Assembly: GCA_024276465.1 (NCBI GenBank)
Contig: JAJRXD010000133.1
Coordinates: 1-64,000, forward strand
Length of the DNA stretch: 64,000 bases
Direction: 5' to 3'
DNA from: Deltaproteobacteria bacterium
Lineage (GTDB): Bacteria > Desulfobacterota > WTBG01 > CAIYCZ01 > CAIRTM01
Of the stretch, positions 59,708-64,000 are shown piece after piece. Within the stretch, counting starts at the first letter, position 1. Each line of letters begins with the position of its first letter. The notes under the pieces were generated by a model. That model had not been told where the DNA came from. It searched no databases and saw nothing but the letters and a program-made list of their open reading frames with translations. Both the position numbers and the translations under genes were made by a program.

Positions 59708-60706
59708 TCAAGGATTTAATGGCACATCATCCTCATCCTCATATATCTCTTCAAAATCATTATCATCCGGGTCAGCTTTGAAGTTAAAAGCATCATTCTC
59801 AACTGAATAAACTCCTATTGAAAACAGAACGTTTTTTATATGCCCTGGCTGTGGAATTGCACCATTTCTATAATTTGCTGCAACTTTCATGATGATATGA
59901 TCGTGGTCAATGCAAGGCGTACCATCAAGGTGATAGTCAGGGTCTGAGGGATCACGTTCATGAGGATTGCCTGCTTCATGGGCTTCAGTATAAGTTGCAA
60001 ATTCATGGCGCCAGTAAAGAACCATGTCAGACCCCGTATCATTATCAGATGTTTTTGTTATCTTATTAAGGCCAGGGATGTGATGTGGCAGGGAAAAACT
60101 TCCCATATCTGTCATGAGATATCCCTGTATATTGTAGAAGACAACATCCTCAGACCCACTAATTCTTAACTCTTTATTCAAAAATTTTCCAATAAAGTTT
60201 AGTGGTTCAGTAATGCCCGAGAGGTCAAAGGAAAGAATAAGTGTACCGGTCAAATCAACCGCACATTTATAATTGGTATATTTATAAATTCCATCAACTT
60301 CATAAAGCTTTACAGGTTTGGAAATTATTGTGAAGCCTGCAGGTCCTATAACAGTGACAACCATTCCGTTATTAGCAATTACTTTTATTATGGCAGGCCC
60401 AATATCGTCTGTCTCCGGCACTAAAACTTTAATTCTTTTTCTTCCCTCTCTGTCAATATCCGCAACTCCTGTTGTTGATGTCTGATTAAAAAGAACAGTG
60501 TAGACTCTGCCCGGGATTAAAAAATCATCGTAGATTCTCACATAACTTCCTGGATATGTGGCATCTGGTATTATTGCAGCCGGGGGTGGTGCCGGCTTTT
60601 CACAGCCACAGCCAGCATTAGCATTATAGACCTTAAGGAATAACAGAACTAAACAACAAAACATACAAATTACTGAAACAATGATAAATTTTGTTTTTTC
60701 CTGCAT
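59708..60706 (-). CDS. Secreted hypothetical protein with IPT/TIG-like domain
   Basis: 332 aa. Signal peptide 'FIIVSVICMFCCLVLLFLKV' then 'NANAGCGCEKPAPPP', so exported, possibly a lipoprotein though the lipobox is not canonical. About residues 45-135 look like an IPT/TIG beta-sandwich ('GSYVRIYDDFLIPGRVYTVLF'...'GPAIIKVIANNGMVVTVIG'). The C-terminal part has 'WRHEFATYTEAHEAGNPHER' and 'DGTPCIDHDHIIMKVAANYR', rich in His, and ends in an acidic tail 'DNDFEEIYEDEDDVPLNP'. 'aaggaggc' precedes the ATG. Function unknown. Confidence 0.72.
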   Translation of the reverse strand: MQEKTKFIIVSVICMFCCLVLLFLKVYNANAGCGCEKPAPPPAAIIPDATYPGSYVRIYDDFLIPGRVYTVLFNQTSTTGVADIDREGRKRIKVLVPETDDIGPAIIKVIANNGMVVTVIGPAGFTIISKPVKLYEVDGIYKYTNYKCAVDLTGTLILSFDLSGITEPLNFIGKFLNKELRISGSEDVVFYNIQGYLMTDMGSFSLPHHIPGLNKITKTSDNDTGSDMVLYWRHEFATYTEAHEAGNPHERDPSDPDYHLDGTPCIDHDHIIMKVAANYRNGAIPQPGHIKNVLFSIGVYSVENDAFNFKADPDDNDFEEIYEDEDDVPLNP

Positions 60707-60735
60707 GGTTGCCTCCTTCTGATTTGAGTTTTTGG

Positions 60736-60921
60736 TTACTTTATTCTTAAAACTTTTTCAATATCGGATATGGTTATATAAGAAATCATCTGCTCAATGA
60801 TATTGTTCAGGGGAAATTCTTTTTGAGAAGAAAAGAGATCGGTTTGTGAACTATCTGAATTCATCCTGCTGTTTTTTTTTATACAACTTTTGATATTACC
60901 AAAATTGACTTCGTATCTCAT
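60736..60921 (-). CDS. Small hypothetical protein (61 aa)
   Basis: Begins 'MRYEVNFGNIKSCIKKNSRM'; no membrane segment, no known motif. 'aaaggg' stands about 6 bases before the ATG and the gene ends 29 bp before the secreted IPT-domain protein on the same strand, so the two may form an operon. Could also be a chance frame. Confidence 0.4.
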   Translation of the reverse strand: MRYEVNFGNIKSCIKKNSRMNSDSSQTDLFSSQKEFPLNNIIEQMISYITISDIEKVLRIK

Positions 60922-61469
60922 TGCCCATCCCTTTCTAAATCGTTGAACATTTTAATTTCTGTTTTTTACGGTATCATTAAACAACTTGTATGCCAAAGAC
61001 ACTAAACTATGTAATAAAGAAACCAAACTCTTTTCTATCTTTCATAATTAGCTGAATTTGCACATGTTTTTTAATTCGATCTTTTCAAAAAACTTCTTGA
61101 GGCCGAAAACTGCTATTAAAATATAACTAAACAGCCACCTTATCTGATAACTTTGTAATCAATACAGTAAAAGATAAAAATGAAAATTTCATGGGTAAGC
61201 AAAAAAAATACAAATAACAACATGTTACCAGTTGTTTTATTTGACAACTTTGTTTCCATGTGATGCTGGTTACTGAGTTATCAGTTAAATACCAATTTCC
61301 TGCAAACAATTTCTGGTCATGCTCTCGTTACGCTCAGGTTTAAAAATCGCTCAATTCAGGACAAAACAATTAAATTAAATAAATAAAAAAACGTTTTCAG
61401 TGTGCATTAAAGTCCCAAATGGTTTCTACCGAAATAATTTTCAATTAAATTACCCGGGAGAAATAAAAA
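60922..61469. other. AT-rich divergent gap, no gene seen
   Basis: 548 bp. Contains 'aaaaatcgctcaattcagg' at 61342-61360, a lone copy of the terminal motif of MITE-like family 1, and a 'ttttttacggtatcatt' remnant near 60962. A 60-codon minus frame (61127-61309) has no ribosome site or protein-like pattern. No convincing promoter for the FadL gene found. Confidence 0.45.
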
Positions 61470-62720
61470 ATGATGAATAAATTTATAAAATGTATTTTTT
61501 TTATAGTATTAATGGTCAGCATATTTTGCCCGCCTGGTTATCCGGCAGGATTTCAAATTTACAACCAGGATGCAGCAGCAGCAGGCATGGGTAATAGTTT
61601 TACAGCCATTGCTGATAATCCGTCTGCTGTATTTTATAATCCAGCTGGTATCAACCAGCTTGAAGGAACACAGATAAGGTCAGGGGTTCACCTGGTTTTT
61701 CCAAACACATCTTTCAGAGAGGCGGAAAGCGGGAAAAGAACCGATATGAATAATGATATTGCCGCTCCGATGATGGGATATATTACCCACAAAATAAATG
61801 ACAGAATCAGCATAGGTGGGGGTATTTTTAACCCCTATGGCCTTGTTACAAAATGGCCTGACAAGTGGAAAGGAAAAACCGTTGCAACATACTCTCAACT
61901 GAGGACATTCTGCGTTAATCCTGTGGTCTCTGTACAAATTCACCCGCGTCTTTCAATAGCTGCCGGAATTGACTATGTCTATTCTGATTTTAAACTCAGG
62001 CGTGTTATTGACCCCAATCAACTCATTGGGGTGCCGCTGGGAATACCTCAGGGAAAAATAACATTAGGAGGCAGTGATGATACCTGGGGATTCAACCTGG
62101 GGCTGTTGTACCACATAAATGACAAATGGAATTTAGGAATTGCCTACAGAAGCAAACTAAAGCTTGAATTTGACGGTCATGCTGAATATTATTTTCCGCG
62201 GAGGCTGCAAAAAATTTTTCCCCCTACAGATATTTCTCCACGGATTGAGCTTCCCCCAACTCTTTCAGTGGAAGTTTCAGCCATGTTGTGGGAAAAATGG
62301 ACTTTTGCAACCGGAATTCTCTGGACCGGCTGGTCTGTTTATGACAAGCTTGCTCCCAAATTCAGGGATGACAGGCTAATCCCTGATTCCATGAAATCCT
62401 CCCTTCAGGATTGGAAGGATGTATTGGCCTTTCATTTTGGAGCCCAGTATCAGTTGAATGAAAAATGGATTTTCCGTGCTGGATATATCTTTGACCAATC
62501 CCCTGTCCCTGAAAGAACGCTGGGACCCCTGGTGCCTGATTCTGACGGTCACCTTCTCAGTTTGGGGTTTGGGTATTATAGAGGAAAACTGTTAATTGAT
62601 GTGGCCTGTATGGTGTCATTTCTCCAGGACAGACATACCAGAAGAAATATTGACAACCTCAACGGGAAATATGAATCTACGGCAGTCTCTGTTGTCTTGA
62701 GCTCTACCTATTCTTTTTAA
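61470..62720 (+). CDS. OmpP1/FadL family outer membrane transporter
   Basis: 416 aa. Signal peptide 'CIFFIVLMVSIFCPPGYPA', then the FadL-type N-terminal hatch region 'GFQIYNQDAAAAGMGNSFTAI' with 'ADNPSAVFYNPAGINQLEG', followed by many amphipathic beta strands and a C-terminal aromatic 'SSTYSF' as needed for barrel assembly. The family carries fatty acids or other hydrophobic compounds (e.g. aromatics) across the outer membrane. 'cgggaga' precedes ATG 61470. Its end overlaps the end of lnt by 17 bp (convergent). Confidence 0.92.
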   Translation: MMNKFIKCIFFIVLMVSIFCPPGYPAGFQIYNQDAAAAGMGNSFTAIADNPSAVFYNPAGINQLEGTQIRSGVHLVFPNTSFREAESGKRTDMNNDIAAPMMGYITHKINDRISIGGGIFNPYGLVTKWPDKWKGKTVATYSQLRTFCVNPVVSVQIHPRLSIAAGIDYVYSDFKLRRVIDPNQLIGVPLGIPQGKITLGGSDDTWGFNLGLLYHINDKWNLGIAYRSKLKLEFDGHAEYYFPRRLQKIFPPTDISPRIELPPTLSVEVSAMLWEKWTFATGILWTGWSVYDKLAPKFRDDRLIPDSMKSSLQDWKDVLAFHFGAQYQLNEKWIFRAGYIFDQSPVPERTLGPLVPDSDGHLLSLGFGYYRGKLLIDVACMVSFLQDRHTRRNIDNLNGKYESTAVSVVLSSTYSF

Positions 62721-64000
62721 GAATAGTTCTTTTCAGCAATATTGCGGTTATTGCACATATGGTTAGAAGTATGCAGGCTCCTGCAAAAAGGTCTCCATAT
62801 TCAGTATAAAATGTAGTTTCCATGCGAGGTAATATCCTGTCAGTGAGTATTGCCTCTTGAAAAAGCCTGGAAGCCTTTCGTATCTTTCCGGTTGGCGCAA
62901 TAATGGCTGAAATGCCCGTTGTTGAAGCCCTCATCAGAAAAACTTTGTTCTCAACAGCCCTGAATATTGACAGGGAAAGATGCTGAAACGGGCCCGCACC
63001 TTTACCAAACCAGGAGTCATTAGAGATATTGATTAAAAAAGATGCTCCTTTTTTTACAAAGTGTCTTACCAGATGCGGATAGATAATTTCATAACAGATA
63101 AGCACACTGAATTGTGTATTTAAAAATGAAAACACTGAATATTGTCTGCCAGATATATACTTCTGGGAATCAACCTTTCGTTCTTCTCCATAGAGGTTAA
63201 TACTTTTTACAAAGTCATATTCACTAAAAGGCAGAAGGTGGATCTTATCATACAACCCGGCAATACCCTGTTCAGGAGTAATAAAATAGGCTGAATTAAA
63301 GAAAATATGCTGGTTTGCACCTGCCTTTTCATAACGAGGTCCTCCCACAATAAGGCATGCATTGGCTTTTTTTAACATTTGTCGTATTCGGGTCAGGTGA
63401 AAATGCTCTTTTTCAAGATAAAAGTTTATTGCATTCTCGGGCCAGATAATTATCTGTGCACCATGTCTTAGGGCTTTTTTACTCAGGTTAAGATATTTTC
63501 TCAGGTTCCGGCCATAATATGCGCTGCGCCACCGGTAATTACTTTTAATATTTCCCTGAATAACAGAAATTCGGATATATGCTTTTTCATCAGTATCTGT
63601 TTTAGTGCTATTATCTGATGTGATGGTGTATTCTGCAACACGCATTTTCCCATAAAATATTACAAGTAACAGGAGCAAAGCAGGCAGTAAAACAAATTTA
63701 TATTTTTTTATTTGAATACGTGCGGGAATGTTTTTTTGCAGACAACTTTTTACGATTAAGTAGATTGCAAAGTTAATACTGACAATGACAAATGACAGGC
63801 CATACACACCGGTAATATCAGAAATTTGGATAAGGAAAAGATTTCTGTACTGAGAATGGGCTACAAGCTCCCATGGCAAACCAGTCAACAGGGTGGAGCG
63901 GAAGTATTCACAGACTACCCAGCTTGATGAAACCAGTAGTATCCTTAAAGACAGGTTGGTTGTAGAGGATAATATGCTGTAAATAAGACCAAACAGCGCG
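62704..64000 (-). CDS. lnt: Apolipoprotein N-acyltransferase, C-terminal part (5' end outside window)
   Basis: The frame stays open to the window edge, so about 432 C-terminal residues are present. Lnt adds the third acyl chain to lipoproteins at the inner membrane. Upstream of the TTG at 63888 the frame reads 'SWVVCEYFRSTLLTGLPW', the usual Lnt stretch. Nitrilase-like domain: catalytic Glu in 'IIWPENAINFYL', Lys in 'YDKIHLLPFSEYDF', Cys in 'FSVLICYEIIYPHLV', then 'NISNDSWFGKGAGPFQHL'. Two or more membrane helices before it and one at the end ('GDLFAGACILLTICAITAIL'). Works with lgt and lspA, 12 kb to the left. Confidence 0.95.
   Translation of the reverse strand, partial: ALFGLIYSILSSTTNLSLRILLVSSSWVVCEYFRSTLLTGLPWELVAHSQYRNLFLIQISDITGVYGLSFVIVSINFAIYLIVKSCLQKNIPARIQIKKYKFVLLPALLLLLVIFYGKMRVAEYTITSDNSTKTDTDEKAYIRISVIQGNIKSNYRWRSAYYGRNLRKYLNLSKKALRHGAQIIIWPENAINFYLEKEHFHLTRIRQMLKKANACLIVGGPRYEKAGANQHIFFNSAYFITPEQGIAGLYDKIHLLPFSEYDFVKSINLYGEERKVDSQKYISGRQYSVFSFLNTQFSVLICYEIIYPHLVRHFVKKGASFLINISNDSWFGKGAGPFQHLSLSIFRAVENKVFLMRASTTGISAIIAPTGKIRKASRLFQEAILTDRILPRMETTFYTEYGDLFAGACILLTICAITAILLKRTILKKNR

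Noticed and set aside
61127-61309. 60-codon minus frame upstream of the FadL gene
   Set aside because: No ribosome site, odd composition, AT-rich gap.

Overview
This window reads as a chromosomal segment of an anaerobic Gram-negative bacterium, most likely Desulfobacterota (old Deltaproteobacteria). Grounds: a homodimer-type pyruvate:ferredoxin oxidoreductase, the tilS-ftsH-folP-pdxJ-nnr-tsaE-cimA block, the ileS-lspA-lgt block, outer-membrane genes (FadL family, lipoprotein processing by Lgt/LspA/Lnt) and many intergenic repeats ending in a 'gactttttacg' motif that recalls Desulfobacterales genomes. The taxonomic call is an inference from gene order and style, not from a marker search.

Layout. 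0-9.1 kb: tRNA modification, proteolysis, folate, vitamin B6, NAD(P)HX repair, t6A synthesis and citramalate synthase, ending in a ComEA-like gene. 9.1-14.3 kb: TPR protein, a ClpX-like AAA+ ATPase next to a DnaJ-type co-chaperone, and a methyltransferase; a tiny basic ORF with its own promoter lies on the minus strand at 10.3 kb. 14.3-17.8 kb: an unknown 551-aa protein and an iron-sulfur/FMN flavoprotein bracketed by two inverted 129-bp MITE-like elements. 17.8-30 kb: accessory region with a PAS-PAS histidine kinase with fused receiver, a secreted beta-propeller protein, ubiE/menG, a TIGR02757-type protein, an HDOD protein, an S41 protease lipoprotein facing a TolB-like propeller protein, and a rhodanese. 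30-44 kb: tadA, tRNA-Ser(GGA), 4.5S SRP RNA, dnaX-ybaB-recR, nifJ, hflK-hflC, rpmA, proB-proA, nadD, rsfS, comF. 44-64 kb: polyprenyl diphosphate synthase, dtd, dapB, a sigma-70 factor, lgt-lspA-ileS (minus), secreted proteins, sucC-sucD-purC, an OmpP1/FadL porin and the 3' part of lnt running off the window.

The genes are mostly housekeeping. The most striking observation is that four reading frames (nnr, a TolB-like gene, ileS, sucC) are each cut by one in-frame TAA or TAG while the conserved protein continues in the same frame on the other side. In all four cases a single G-to-T change from a glutamate codon (GAA or GAG) on the coding strand would explain the stop. ileS is normally essential, so either the assembly carries a systematic G-to-T error, or some stops are read through. 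Two families of MITE-like inverted-repeat elements and several other dispersed repeats fill most of the larger intergenic gaps. No CRISPR array, prophage or transposase gene was seen.
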